Shown here: in pieces, positions 1-12,134 of the stretch
How positions within the stretch are numbered: position 1 is the first letter of the stretch
How the letters are laid out: the number at the start of each line of letters is the position of its first letter
NCBI GenBank assembly: GCA_025175895.1
Contig: CM045991.1
Span: 76,061,174-76,125,173, forward strand
Source of the DNA: Wurfbainia villosa
Lineage: Eukaryota; Streptophyta; Magnoliopsida; Zingiberales; Zingiberaceae
Length of the DNA stretch: 64,000 bases
Reading direction: 5' to 3'
Program-made: the position numbers and the translations under genes
The notes under the pieces: generated by a model
What the model was told of the DNA's origin: nothing
What the model saw: only the letters and a program-made list of their open reading frames with translations
Databases searched by the model: none

Positions 1-505
1 ACTGAAGTCACTACGGTTCCCTACATAAGAGTTATGTACTTTGGTATCGTCAAGCGTCACATGTAGGGTGGACCATAAAGCGATTCTTGGGTATATAACA
101 AATTATGCGGAGGATGTAGTGATGTAGATGGGATCTATCCCTCCCATATGGCCAGGAGTGATATCTGTGGGCCCCTTGATTGAGTAGAACTACTAAAACG
201 CATGGCCATGCTCGAATGAGTCAATATGAGATATTGAGCTCATTTGTTTGAGTTAGTTTACTTAGGGATCAAGAAACACATAGATTGATCGAGGATGACA
301 CGGTCTAAGCCTCATTGGTCAATCTGATATCAAGGATAGAAGGACACGGTCAAACATTATAGTAGTCACGGAAAGGTTAGTCGGATCTTGACTTATCTTG
401 TAACTTGGGTAGCAATGATGTATTGCTAGATGCCGCTCATTGCTTGTGTATCTAAAAGAGTTTAGATCCACTGCCAACGTTATGAGAGCCTATAGGGTCA
501 CACAC
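1..505 (+). repeat. 5' LTR of element A, left piece
   Basis: Matches the 3' LTR of A from 10446 onward with scattered substitutions and small indels. It is interrupted at 505 by solo LTR S. The last five bases, CACAC (501-505), are the left target-site duplication of S. The start of this LTR lies before the window. Confidence 0.9.
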
Positions 506-792
506 TATAACGCCCGTAAAATTCCTAGCAATTTTACAAGAATTTTTGGCTTGATAATCATGGGCTTTATGTGGGCCTTTTCAAAAATAAAAGGAAATAA
601 GCCAAAAAGGGGTGCAAGGCCTAGGAATTGAACCCCAAACCTCTAGAGATAGCCAAGCCTTATAGATGCACCCACTAACCAGAAGACCAATAGGATTATA
701 TGATTAAGGAAGAGGGGGAAACTATAGATAAGTAGGACTAAGGGTAAATGAAGAGGCATAGAAAAGAAAAGAGGAACTTCTCTTCCTCCCCT

Positions 793-799
793 TTATAAA
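793..799 (+). promoter_or_regulatory. TATA-like box in S
   Basis: TATAAAG in a pyrimidine/purine-rich context about 290 bp into the solo LTR. Position and context fit a U3 promoter, but nothing else supports it. Confidence 0.3.
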
Positions 800-1034
800 G
801 AAGAGGGAAGATTGAATTTGGTCACTTCCTCTCTTCTTTCCTTCTCCTCTCACCAAAATCCTTGAGCTCTCCCTCTCCTTTCCACCCCTTGGCGAACCCC
901 ATCCAAGCAAGAGAAGGTTAGGTGTTGGTCTTCCTTAGGTCATCTTCCTCACCCAAATCAAAGCGAAGGATGTAAGTATCCTCACTGCATACGAGTAGCT
1001 CCGATTGATGTTTTATAAAAGAAACCTATATTGT

Positions 1035-1855
1035 TGTATTCGGCCAAACTATGATTCAGGGTCTCCATGAAGTTATATGCCATGCTTTTGAAACTATATG
1101 ATGATGCTAGGGTTAGAAATGGATTAGGTCAAAAGTTAACCCTAGGAAACCCTATGAACCATTCGGCCAACATGGATTTTTGGTGTTTTATTGAAGTTTT
1201 ATATCTTGTTTTACTTGCAAATGATGATGTTAACATGTTAGAGGGATTAGGATAAAGATCTAACCCTGAAAGTCTACATAGGCCCTTCCCCCTGATATTG
1301 ATGTCCTAATGAAGTTTAATCCATGTTTGGTATGCATATGATGTTATAAGTATGTTAAAAGGACTTAGGTTAAAGACTAACCTAAACCTTATTTGGACCA
1401 TTCGGCCAACCTAGGTTTTTGGGTGACTAAGTGAAGTCTTAACCCATGTTTTATGTGCAAGTGAAGTTATTGTTATGTTTAAGGAATTAGGTTAAAAGAC
1501 TAACCCTAAACCTTATTTGGACCATTCGGCCAACCTAGGTTTTTTGGGTGACTAAGTGAAGTCTTAACCCATGTTTTATGTGCAAGTGAAGTTATTGTTA
1601 TGTTTAAGGAATTAGGTTAAAAGACTAACCCTAAACCTTATTTGGACCATTCGGCCAACCTAGGTTTTTGGGTGACTAAGTGAAGTCTTAACCCATGTTG
1701 TATATGCAAATGAAGTTATTGTTATGTTTCATGAATTAGGTTAAAGGTTAACCCTAAAACCCTACTATGAGCCATTCGGCCAACCTAGGTTTTTGGGTAA
1801 CTAGATGAAGTTTTAATTTAAGTCTTATGTGCATATGAAGTTGTTGCTAAGTTAA
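1035..1855 (+). repeat. 124-bp minisatellite in S (about 7 units)
   Basis: The motif ATTCGGCCAAC recurs near 1045, 1159, 1398, 1521, 1646 and 1772. The phrase GGAATTAGGTTAAA recurs at 1360, 1483, 1608 and 1732, spaced 123 to 125 bp. The central three units are almost identical; the outer ones are diverged, as expected for an array growing from its middle. Confidence 0.9.
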
Positions 1856-1870
1856 ATACATAGGTGTTTA

Positions 1871-2240
1871 CTTCCTTTGATGCCATGCCTTATGCCATGT
1901 TAATGCAATAAAGCATGATGTGTTATGAAATGAAGTATGCTATGCCATGTTAATGAAATGAAGCATGATGTGTTATGAAATGAAGTATGCTATGCTATGT
2001 TAATGCAATAAAGCATGATGTGTTATGAAATGAAGTATGCTATGCCATGTTAATGAAATGAAGCATGATGTGTTATGAAATGAAGTATGCTATGCTATGT
2101 TAATGCAATAAAGCATGATGTGTTATGAAATGAAGTATGCTATGCTATGTTAATGCAATGAAGCATGATGTGTTATGAAATGAAGTATGCTATGCCATGT
2201 TAATGAAATGAAGCATGATGTGTTATGAAATGAAGAAGGT
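1871..2240 (+). repeat. 50-bp minisatellite in S with 100-bp higher order
   Basis: TGTTATGAAATGAAGTATGC recurs at exactly 50-bp spacing (1921, 1971, 2021, 2071, 2121, 2171; its last copy at 2221 is incomplete). Two unit types, one with CCATGTTAATGAAATG and one with CTATGTTAATGCAATA, mostly alternate, giving a 100-bp dimer. Confidence 0.93.
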
Positions 2241-2317
2241 ATGTTAAGCAATACGTAACTGAACGAAGTACAATTTTACCTTGCATGGCTTTGCAAGACC
2301 TTAACAAGGTCCAAGAA

Positions 2318-2536
2318 GGGATGGGCTCCTAAGATACCCTAGGTCAATGGAATAAGACTCGGGCCTAGGATGGGCTTCTATGTATGATTGCCCCTAGGTC
2401 GATGGAATAAGACTCGGGCCTAGTACGGGATGGGCTCCAAGATGCCTTAGGTCGATGGAGTAAGACTCGGGCCCGAGATAGGCTTCTACGCTATAACGAT
2501 TGCCCCTAGGTCGATGGAATAAGACTGGGCCTAGAA
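2318..2536 (+). repeat. Alternating ~55-bp repeats in S
   Basis: Four units with the core AGGTCGATGGAATAAGACT. Units 1 and 3 begin GGGATGGGCTCC; units 2 and 4 carry GGCTTCTA and GATTGCCCCTAGG. This is again a two-type alternation. Confidence 0.82.
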
Positions 2537-2689
2537 ACCTATTAGGTTGAGACTTGCTACCTCGGCCTATTTAGGGATCACGCTATGACAATGAAGAAGT
2601 GGTACAATGCCGGGCCCAAATATGTTGAGATTTATGTTTACGTACCTAAAATATATATGTTTTCAAAGCATTCTGCATATGTTTACCTG

Positions 2690-3235
2690 ATTAGATGATA
2701 TGTTGTTTACATGTTTTACATTATATATGTCACATGTTATATTAGATGATATGTTGTTATGTTTACATGTTACATTATATATGTCACATGTTATATTAGA
2801 TGATATGTTGTATTATGTTTACATGTTTACATTATATATGTCACATGTTATATTAGATGATATGTTGTTATGTTTACATGTTCTGTTATATATGTCACAT
2901 GTTATATTAGATGATATGTTGTTATGTTTACATGTTCTGTTATATATGTCACATGTTATATTAGATGATATGTTGTTATGTTTACATATTTCTGTTATAT
3001 ATGTCACATGTTATATTAGATGATATGTTGTTATGTTTACATGTTCTGTTATATATGTCACATGTTATATTAGATGATATGTTGTTATGTTTACATGTTT
3101 CTGTTATATATGTCACATGTTATATTAGATGATATGTTGTTATGTTTGCATGTTCTGTTATATATGTCACATGTTATATTAGATGATATGTTGTTATGTT
3201 TACATGTTTCTGTTATATGTGTCACATGTTATGTT
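2690..3235 (+). repeat. 54-bp minisatellite in S (about 10 units)
   Basis: TATTAGATGATATGTTGTTA recurs every 53 to 57 bp (near 2743, 2796, 2853, 2907, 2960, 3016, 3070, 3125, 3180), with a TATATATGTCACATG partner in each unit. Because 54 is a multiple of three, one frame on each strand stays open (2700-3023 +, 2819-3007 -). These are not genes. Confidence 0.93.
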
Positions 3236-3680
3236 TGATGATATGATATGATGTGTATGTTCACATGTTGCGTTTGATGAGATGTTAGGAATGTTTACAT
3301 GCTTATGTTATATACGTTACATGATATGTATGATGTTATGTTACATGTTAAGTTGATGATGCCATGTATGTCGCCTATTATATTGCTTATATGTTATGAA
3401 TGCTACATGCTATGATTAATGGTGATGTATGGTTTTTGTGAGTAGGACAGGATCTTACTAAGCCTATGTGCTTATAGTTGTCTTTCCCTAAATCGCAGAT
3501 AAGGGTAAGGGATGGATAAACTAAAGGGAGCGGAGAGGGCCAATGTGTGTGGTAGTGGCATGGTGGAAACGATCCGTTAAGTCTATATACATATACATGT
3601 TTACCTATGATGATGATGTCTATGGAGGTCCTTACCTATGTTTACTTATGATGATGATGCCATGAACCTACCAAACACTA

Positions 3681-3855
3681 AGTATCTATTTATATATGAT
3701 GCATGCTCTATGTTGATAAGAAGAAGTAAAGAAGAAGTATCTATTTATATATGATGCATGCTCTATGATGATAAGAAGAAGTAAGGAAGAAGTAAGAAGA
3801 AGTATTTATACATGTTATGAAGCACACTCTATGTTTATGAAGAAGAAGAAGTATA
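3681..3855 (+). repeat. 55-bp AT- and AAG-rich repeats in S
   Basis: AGTATCTATTTATATATGAT recurs at 3681 and 3736, followed by AAGAAGTA-rich linkers and a third, diverged unit near 3795. Confidence 0.75.
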
Positions 3856-4002
3856 TATATATATGTATGTCAATGCGTGTTTATGTTTAAAAGAAAAAAA
3901 ACAATGTCTAAAGTCTTCCGCTGTATGTAATGTAAGTATGCACGGTCGCGTCACGCGCCGACCCTCCGGACATTTAGGGTCCAGGAAAGGGCGGGCGTGA
4001 CA

Positions 4003-4934
4003 CACACAAAGAGCATGATGATTAGAAGAATTAGTGCATTCTAGTTTGACTAGAATAATTTGGGAATAAGCTTAAGTACAAAATGGTTTTTGGACTTTAA
4101 GCTTAATGAGAATTTTAGCTTATTGATTTAATGAGATTAATTCAATATGCTAAGCTTAATTGATTTAATAAGATTAACTCAATATGTTACCTTATTGATT
4201 TAATGAGATTAATTCAATATGATAACATAAGCTTATTGAATTAATAAGATTAATTCAACATCCATGAATGCCACATAAGCATGCCACCTAAGCATGCCAC
4301 ACAAGCATGCCACATAAGCATGCCACCTAAGCTTGATGAGGTGGAAGGAGACAAAGGGTTTTGACCTTTGGATTTCCCCCACATGTGGTCGGCCAAACAA
4401 GGAGTGTAACTCCTTGTTTGATTATATTTCAATGCAATTGATTGCATTAAATGTGATAGGAGGTGAAAGGTTTTTCAATCCTATAAAACACCCCATGGGG
4501 TGGCCGGCCAAGCTTGGTGGGTTGGTTGAAGCTTGAGGCTTGGAGAGAGCTTGGTGGTGAGAGCATTTGGTTGTGTGGTTTTTGTGAGTGTAGCAAGAAG
4601 AGTAGTCTTCTTCTTCCTTTCTCTTTTTCCCTACTTTCCTCTCCTTTAGGGACTTCTCTAGCAAGAAGTAAAGGAGAGCTCTTCTAGTTTCTTTTGTGAG
4701 ACAAGAGCTTGCTTGTGTGGATACATATAGAGGCACGGACATTTGAACGTGCTAAAAGATCCAACAAACCCAAGGAGAAGCGGTATTTCAAAAGGTCATG
4801 CAACAAAGGTAATATTCTCCTATAAGATAGGTTTTGAGAAATTTATTTTTGTATGCGAGTTTTCTTTCATGAGATCACTTGGAAGGATCCTAATTTTCCG
4901 TTCTTGCATATGCTATTTTGCATATAAGATCCCT
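4003..4934 (+). repeat. 5' LTR of element A, right piece
   Basis: Resumes the match to the 3' LTR of A (10950-11860) after solo LTR S. Bases 4003-4007 are the right TSD copy of S. The LTR should end in CCCAACA as the 3' LTR does, but here CCC is followed by TTGA and then the PBS, so the terminal CA is lost or mutated. The 106-aa minus-strand frame at 4422-4742 recurs in the 3' LTR and is a by-product of LTR duplication. Confidence 0.85.
4482..4488 (+). promoter_or_regulatory. TATA box of A 5' LTR
   Basis: TATAAAA preceded by TTCAATCC and followed by ACACCCCATGGGGTGGCCGG. The same box stands at 11410-11416 in the 3' LTR. It is the likely U3 promoter of A. Confidence 0.6.
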
Positions 4935-4937
4935 TGA

Positions 4938-4950
4938 TGGTATCAGAGCC
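4938..4950 (+). promoter_or_regulatory. Primer binding site of A
   Basis: TGGTATCAGAGCC, complementary to the 3' end of plant initiator tRNA-Met. It lies 3 bp after the inferred LTR end. Confidence 0.88.
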
Positions 4951-6159
4951 ACTTGCGAAAGATCGTATAAAAATAGGTTTTCTCTATTTTATATATGATA
5001 TAGAAGTAGGATAAATTTTATTATGAGTTGATAATTGCATTAGCAATTTTTTCAAACATAATAAAATATCCGATGTCTTTAAAAGTTAAAATGACATGGT
5101 GCATGGTTATGGCCTAGTCCCAAAAGGTTTGTGAATGTGTGTGTTGTAATTCTTAATACGACCTGCGTGTCGTGCCTTTCTCCTAACATTCTTGTTGTAA
5201 AATTAGCTTTAGGCTCGAATGTAACTCAAGTATTTCTCATTTTGTAACACGCAACAAAGATGGAGGGTCCATTGGAAGATGACGTTACAAGGAGGAAGTC
5301 AACAACACAAGACAACCAAAAGGAAGCACTTGGGAGAAGATGCTATCCCTAGGTTGACCAATCAATCTTCTCATTGGCTTGAGAAGATTGTAGAATAAGG
5401 GCCATAACCATGACACGCTTAGGTTAATATGTATGTGATGCATGTTAATTTAGCTTATATGTGATGTATGCTAATATGTATGTGATGCATGTTTAAGTTT
5501 ATTTCTTAATAAGTCTAAACGATATGCCTACCAAAGTTTGGTACTCACTACTTCCTCGATCATTTGTTATTGGGTTTGCCAAAGCAAAGCAATGCATTTT
5601 ATCTTGGAAGAGTGCGAGTGGACAATCGTGATGTCCCGCTATCAAACTTGGTTAAGACTTAATTAAGTTTTCTTAATTAATTAAGAAAGTAGAGGCATAT
5701 ATTAGCTTTGAACATAAGTTTTAAAGATTTGTTTTGTGTGATTTCCGAACATCAGCTTTGTCTTAGAAAGTGGTCGTTGCTCCGATATCAAAGAAGGCCT
5801 CTGTGCCTCGCCACGGCCTGGAAGCTGGTTTAGGAATAAGCACTAAACTAATCTAAACTTACCCAAAGCTATTAAAGAGTTACATCAGATGTAATTGGCA
5901 AAAGATTGCCTACCTAGTCATACTACATCTTGGGCGATTAGCCAAAGCTAACTCAAGACGAATTATGATGTGGATCTTTATCCCATATAAATTTATAGCT
6001 AAATAGAAGCTAATCATATAAGCAAAATGTGTTTGCCTACATCAATGATTAGCTCATATCAAAGCTATGAGAATTTAGTGGGAGCCTCATTTAATTAAAG
6101 GCCTAATTAAATGACTTAGGTATGATACTAAATTTTGCATTTTAATGTTGTAGATCACC
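4951..6159 (+). other. Untranslated leader of A
   Basis: About 1.2 kb without a supported gene between the PBS and the gag start. It holds AT-rich sequence with TATGTGATGCATG repeats near 5425-5500. The leader of element C has related CATGCATCATATACATAC repeats near 60230-60350, so this is a family trait. Confidence 0.7.
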
Positions 6160-9100
6160 ATGTCATCTAACACGACACACCCCCTCAACTTGCGATCTGT
6201 CCTTGAGAAAGACAAGCTCAATGGAGCTAACTTTCTAGACTGGTATAGGAACTTGAGGATTATCCTCAAGCAAGAATGTAACTGTATGTCCTAGACCAGT
6301 CTATCCCTGAAACACCCGCCCCTGCGGCCACTCATGCTGAAAAGGATGCTTATAAGAAGCATCAAGATGACGCATTAGATGTGTCATGTCTTATGCTTGC
6401 CACCATGAACTCTGAGCTTCAGAAGCAACATGAGAACATGGATGCCTATGGTATGGTTGAACATTTGAAACAACTATATCAAGGACAAGCTAGGCACGAG
6501 CGTTTTGAAGTGTCTAAGGCTCTTTTTGCATGCAAGATGCAAGAAGGAACACCTGTAGGAACTCACGTGCTTAAAATGATAAGTGCGTTGAGAACCTTGA
6601 AAGACTAGGTTTTCTCACGAGCCAAGAATTTGGCAACGATGTTATCCTGCAATCGTTGCTGGAAACATATAATCAATTCATCATGAATTATAACATGAAT
6701 GAAATTGATAAACCTTTGCCTGAGATTCTCAGCATGTTAAGAACTGCTGAACCGAATCTCAAGAAGAAAGTTAGTAACGTACTAATGGTCAAGAAGGGCA
6801 AAGGTAAGCGCAAAGGCAAGGGTAAGACCCAAGCCAAAGGCAAGGCCAATTCATCCACTTCAAAGGGTAAAGGTAAAGTACCTAAGGAAGGGGACTGTTT
6901 CCATTGCGGTGAGACTGGACGTCTACCTTGAGGAAGTAAAGAACAAGAGAAGTGGGACTTCTGCCTCAGGTATACACGTTATAGAAGTTAATCTATCTAT
7001 TTCTTCTACATGGGTATTAGATACCGGATGTGCATCTCACATTTGTACTAATGTGCAGGGACTGAGAAATAGTAGACTAATGGCAAAGGTGAAGTGGACC
7101 TCACAGTAGGCAATGGCAAAAGTTCTTCTTTGTATGTAGGAACATATTCTTTGTCTTTGCCTCTTGGGCTTATCTTAGAACTAGAGGAGTGCTTTTATGT
7201 ACTGCATTAACAAGAACATAATCTACGTATCTTGTTTAGACAAGAAAAACTTTTCTTTTATAATAAAGGACAAATGTTGTTCCATTTATTTGAATGAAAT
7301 GTTCTATTGTAATGCACCACTTATGAATGGTCTCTATGTTCTAGATTTAGAAAACCCAATTTATAACGTAAATACCAAGCAGTTCAAATCGAATGATTCG
7401 AACCAAACATATCTACACCTTGTATGCCTAGGTCACATAAATGAAAAGCATATCCCAACTCCATAAAGATGGATTATTGGACTCATTTGATTTTGAATCA
7501 TATGAGGTATCACGAATCTTGTCTTTAGGAAAGATGACTAAAACTCCATTTAGTGGACATGGCGAGAGAAGCGGCGGACTTGTTAGGACTCATACATCTT
7601 GATGTATGTGGCCCTTTCAATGTCGAAGCGGAGGAGGCTATAAGTACTTTATTACTTTCGCGATGATATGAGTAGATTTGGCTACTTATATTTGATGAGA
7701 CATAAGTCGAATCCTTTGAAAAGTTCAAAGAATTCAAGAATGAAGTACAAAACCAACTTGGTAAGCGTATTAAGCTACTTGATCGGATCGAGGTGGTGAA
7801 TACCTTAGTCAAGAGTTTCGTGATCACTGGTGAGTGTGGGATAATATCCCAACTCACTCCACTGGAACACCACAATGGAATGGTGTATCGAGAGAGAAAT
7901 CGTACTCTATTAGATATAGTACGATCAATGATGAGCAGTGATCTACCTACTTCCTTTTGGGGTTTAGCTCTAGAGTAGCTTTCACATTAATCGCGTCCAT
8001 CAGCGTAGAAAAGACACCATATACGTTATGGGTGGGAAGAGTCCCAAAATGTCTTTTATAAAGATTTGGGGTTGTGAAGCTTATGTTAGGCGTCAAGTCT
8101 CGGATAAACTAGGACCCAAATCGGATAAGTGTTATTTTGTAGGATATCCCAGGAAACTAAGGGATATTACTTTTACAATCCCACACTTGGCAAGGTGTTT
8201 GTTGCGAAATGCTATCTTTCTAGAAGAGAATTTATTTCTAGAAAAACTAGTGGGAGTAAAATTCATCTTGAAGAAATTCAAGATGAAGATAACACTAAGG
8301 CCGATGGAAAATGAATAGGCACCACAAAGTGTTGTGGATGAGAAATTGTTGCCCATAGAGTTGTGGAGCAAACACATTCAAGTAGACCAACCTCTTCGTA
8401 GATCGATAGGATCGTCGTCAACCGAGAGATATTCTTTTCTCTTGGTGAAGATGGTGAAGTATTGCTTGATCGATCTTGGCGAGCCTACATCCTATCGAAG
8501 CTATGATGAGTCAGTTAGAAATGGCTAGAGGCCATGAGATCAGAAATGGAATCCATGTACACTAACCAAGTATGGACTTTGGTTGATCCACGAAGAGTAA
8601 AACCCATTGGGTGTAAGTGGGTCTTTAAAGTAAAATGACATGGATGGTAATAAGCATACCTATAAAGGTAGATTGGTGGCTAAAGTTCAAACAAATTCAT
8701 GGTATTGACTATGATGAAACCTTTTCACCGATTGCGATGCTTAAATCCATTCGGATCATACTTGCTATTGCGACCTACCACGATTATGAGATCTGGCGGA
8801 TGGATGTCAAAACGCTTTTACAGATGGAAGCTACTCGAGGATGTGTACATGACCACTGAGGTTTTGAAGATCAAAGCATCTGAAAGGTATCTGTGCAAGG
8901 TCCATTTATGGACTAAAGCAAGCCTCTCATTTGGAATCTTGATTCGATGATGCAATCAAGGAGTTTGGTTTCATCAAGAATGAAGATGAACCTTGTGTCT
9001 ACAAGAGAAATAGTAGAACAGTTGTATTTCTTGTCTTGTATGTAGATGACATACTTCTCATCGAAATGATATTCCCTCACTCCGATCTGTGAAGATGTGG

Positions 9101-9990
9101 TTAGGGAATTGTTTCTCGATGAAAGACTTAGAGTGCCTATATTCTAGGCATCAAGATCTATAGAGATAGATCTAAAGATTACTTAGCCTAAGTCGAGTAC
9201 ATACATTGATAAAGTGCTAGATCGTTTTGCTATGCAAAATTCCAAGAAAGGATTTACGCCTTTATCACATGGTGTGAGTCTTTCGAAGACTCAATGTCCC
9301 TCTTCTAAGGAGGAGAGAGATCATGGATAAGATCCCTTATGCATCTGCTATAGGGTCTATCATATGCGCCATGCTTTGTACTGCTCGACGCCTCGTATGC
9401 TTTGAGCATGACGAGTAGATACGATCGGATCGTGAAAGTCATCGGATAGCAATAAAAATATTCTTAAATACTTATGAAGAACGAAAGAATATTTCGATAT
9501 TCGAGGCAATGAGGAGCTAGGAAGGGTTACAGTGATGCAAGCTTCCAAATGCAGGATGACTATAGATCGCAATCGGTACGGTTTTGCTCGAATGGTGGAG
9601 CCGTGGAGTGAAAAGTTCAAAGCAGACACGCTGTCGATTCTACAACAGGAGCGAGTATATTGCGCGTCCGATGCAAAGAAAGGAGGTCGCTTGGCTCCGT
9701 AAGTTCATCAACTGAACTTGGGGTAGTTCCTAGCATTGCAGATCCAATAGACCTCTATTGTGACAACAATGGGGCTATTGCATGTGCGCTAAGGAACCTC
9801 GATCACATCAATAACCAAACACATATCGGCACTTCCATCTCATTCGAGAGATCATCGATAGAGGAGATGTGAGGATATGCAGAGTACCGAGATCTAACAT
9901 CGCAGATCCATCGACCAAGGCTTTGGCACAGAGGAAGCATGATGGTCACACTAGGTCACTAGGTATCAGATATTATAGTGATTGGTACTA
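6160..9990 (+). pseudogene. gag-pol of element A, decayed
   Basis: Remnant of the copia polyprotein. Gag starts at ATG 6160 and hits a stop near 6292 after a lost base; the frame resumes at 6381-6608 and 6656-6931. The zinc knuckle near 6894 begins CFHCGETG but is cut short by a deletion. The protease motif WVLDTGCASHIC is at about 7010-7045, the integrase zinc region and first catalytic Asp at about 7420-7605, the integrase C-terminal part at 8028-8318 and RT at 8560-9060. YVDD is intact at 9039-9050. RNase H runs about 9640-9960 with LYCDNNGAIA near 9753. At least eight frame changes or stops make it non-functional. Comparison with element C shows it was the same protein. Confidence 0.9.
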
Positions 9991-10005
9991 GTGCTAGTGG
10001 GAGAT
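9991..10005 (+). promoter_or_regulatory. Polypurine tract of A
   Basis: GTGCTAGTGGGAGAT directly before the 3' LTR. The same tract occurs in reverse complement at the matching place in element C (55811-55826). Confidence 0.75.
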
Positions 10006-11864
10006 TGTTAGTTATAGCCCTAGAACCAATCATGTGATGGTTGAATAGGGAACATTTTGTATCATATTCTATAAAGGCAAAGGATTGGTTATTATATTTA
10101 CATCTTGCTTGTGCCAGCTAAATTAAATATAATAATGCCCTAGAAAAGTAGGTTCTTATCTACAAAGACATCAATCGCGTAATTGATTATGAGAGGTCAG
10201 AGAGAACACTTTCCTAAATGTTCCTAGTCAAGTATTAATATGCAAGGGCAATATTAATACATAAAGACTAGCATGTAGGTCAATTGATGACTTGATCTCA
10301 CAAGTCATGGATATATGATATCAAGTTGACACATGGGATATTAGAGAATATATACTGAACTGACCCGCCATGAGAAAGTTTCATGGATCGTCATATGAGT
10401 GTCATAAACTTTCTCATGTGACTATTGGTATGAATAGTCCTCAAACCTGAAGTCACTACGGTTCCCTACATAAGGAGTTATGTACTTATGGTAAACGTCA
10501 CCCGTCACATGTGAGGTGGACCATAAAGCGATTCTGGGTATATAACAAATTATGCGAGGGATGTGAGTGATGTAGATGGGATCTATCCTCCCATATGACG
10601 AGAGTGATATCTGGGCCCTTGATTGAGTAGAACTACTAAAACGCATGGCCATGCTCGAATGAGTCAATATGAGATATTGAGCTCATTTGTTTGAGTTAGT
10701 TTACTCAGGGATCAAGAAACACATAGATTGATCGAGGATGACACGGTCTAAGCCTCATTGGTCAATCTGATATCAAGGATAGAAGGACACGGTCATACAT
10801 TATAGTAGTCACGGAAAGGTTAGTCGGATCTTGACTTATCTTGTAACTTGGGTAGCAATGATGTATTGCTAGATGCCGCTCATTGCTTGTGTATCTAAAA
10901 GAGTTTAGATCCACTGCCAACGTTATGAGAGCCTATAGGGTCACACACAAAGAGCATGATGATTAGAAGAATTAGTGCATTCTAGTTTGACTAGAATAAT
11001 TTGGGAATAAGCTTAAGTACAAAATGGTTTTTGGACTTTAAGCATAATGAGAATTTTAGCTTATTGATTTAATGAGATTAATTCAATATGCTAAGCTTAA
11101 TTGATTTAATAAGATTAACTCAATATGTTACCTTATTGATTTAATGAGATTAATTCAATATGATAACATAAGCTTATTGAATTAATAAGATTAATTCAAC
11201 ATCCATGAATGCCACCTAAGCATGCCACACAAGCATGCCACATAAGCATGCCACCTAAGCTTGATGAGGTGGAAGGAGACAAAGGGTTTTGACCTTTGGA
11301 TTTCCCCCACATGTGGCCGGCCAAACAAGGAGTGTAACCCCTTGTTTGATTATATTTCAATGCAATTGATTGCATTAAATGTGATAGGAGGTGAAAGGTT
11401 TTTCAATCCTATAAAACACCCCATGGGGTGGCCGGCCAAGCTTGGTGGGTTGGTTGAAGCTTGAGGCTTGGAGAGAGCTTGGTGGTGAGAGCATTTGGTT
11501 GTGTGGTTTTTGTGAGTGTAGCAAGAAGAGTAGTCTTCTTCTTCCTTTCTCTTTTTCCCTACTTTCCTCTCCTTTAGGGACTTCTCTAGCAAGAAGTAAA
11601 GGAGAGCTCTTCTAGTTTCTTTTGTGAGACAAGAGCTTGCTCGTGTGGATACATATAGAGGCACGGACATTTGAATGTGCTAAAAGATCCAACAAACCCA
11701 AGGAGAAGCGGGATTACAAAGGGCACGCAACAAAGGTAATATTCTCCTATAAGATAGGTTTTGAGAAATTTATTTTTGTACGAGGTTTTCTTTCGCAAGG
11801 ATCACTTGGAAGGGATCCTAATTTTCCGTTGCGCATATGCTATTTTGCATACGAGATCCCAACA
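10006..11864 (+). repeat. 3' LTR of element A (1,859 bp)
   Basis: Starts TGTTAGTTATAGCCC and ends GATCCCAACA. It matches the 5' LTR over the part inside the window and carries the empty site of solo LTR S at about 10946-10955. A TATA box lies at 11410-11416. Its first kilobase resembles the LTRs of element C (55810 and 63063 ends, reverse complement), while the last third differs. Confidence 0.92.
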
Positions 11865-12129
11865 TTTGGGGACCGGCATCCTTGACTTTTGGTGCCGGTT
11901 GAGCCTTCTTTACCCTTTTTGGACACTTGCTCTTGTAGTGCCCATACTCCCTACACTCAAAACACAATATATGGATTTTATTTGAAATTGGAGTGTTTGA
12001 GTTACCTAGTTCGGTGGTGAGGATCTCTTGAGCTTTCTTCCTCTTGACCGGATGTAGATGGTACTTCTTGTTGCTCCGGTGTTGAGGATACTCTAATCTC
12101 CTCAATCCTAGAAGTGGATACTTCTTCCA
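11865..12129 (-). pseudogene. E1 gag, zinc-knuckle part
   Basis: Continues the E1 gag frame after the B insertion. It reads an acidic Ser/Glu-rich segment, then the knuckle CFECREYGHYKSKC (C-X2-C-X4-H-X4-C) followed by a basic PKRVKKAQP stretch. The same knuckle occurs in E2 gag (near 49560). It is broken off by the 3' LTR of A at 11864. Bases 12130-12134 (CTTCT) are the left TSD of B. Confidence 0.8.
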
Positions 12130-12134
12130 CTTCT

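Larger units (their letters stand above)
506..4002 (+). mobile_element. Solo LTR S (Ty3/gypsy-like, 3.5 kb)
   Basis: A 3,497-bp insertion in the 5' LTR of A. The same site in the 3' LTR of A is empty (at about 10950, CACAC followed by AAAGAG), and here CACAC flanks both ends (501-505, 4003-4007). The ends are TATAACGCCCG and CGGGCGTGACA, an 11-bp imperfect inverted repeat. The GGGCGTGACA end resembles the LTR ends of gypsy elements G1, G2 and D. No PBS, polypurine tract or coding domain lies inside, so it is a single LTR left by recombination, not a full element. The first base pair is TA instead of the usual TG. The interior is dominated by at least five separate minisatellite arrays. The 62- and 63-aa frames in it are not gene-like. 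Confidence 0.88.
1..11864 (+). mobile_element. Ty1/copia element A (left end outside window)
   Basis: An LTR retrotransposon read on the + strand: 5' LTR (from before base 1 to about 4934), tRNA-Met-type PBS, leader, broken gag-pol, polypurine tract and 3' LTR (10006-11864). The two LTRs align from base 1 to base 10446 onward. Domain order is copia type: gag, protease, integrase, RT, RNase H. The right end (CCCAACA at 11864) is joined to a gag fragment of element E1 on the opposite strand, so A sits inside E1. The right TSD should be TTTGG (11865-11869); its partner is out of the window. Element C is a close relative. Lineage within copia was not assigned. Confidence 0.9.

Noticed and set aside
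2700..3023. Repetitive 107-aa frame with an 18-residue period
   Set aside because: Translation of the 54-bp minisatellite; the opposite strand is open too.
2690..3235. CRISPR-like array
   Set aside because: Units are contiguous with no unique spacers, and the setting is a plant LTR.
4422..4742. 106-aa minus frame repeated at 11350-11670
   Set aside because: Same LTR sequence duplicated; no domain, and it lies across the TATA region.
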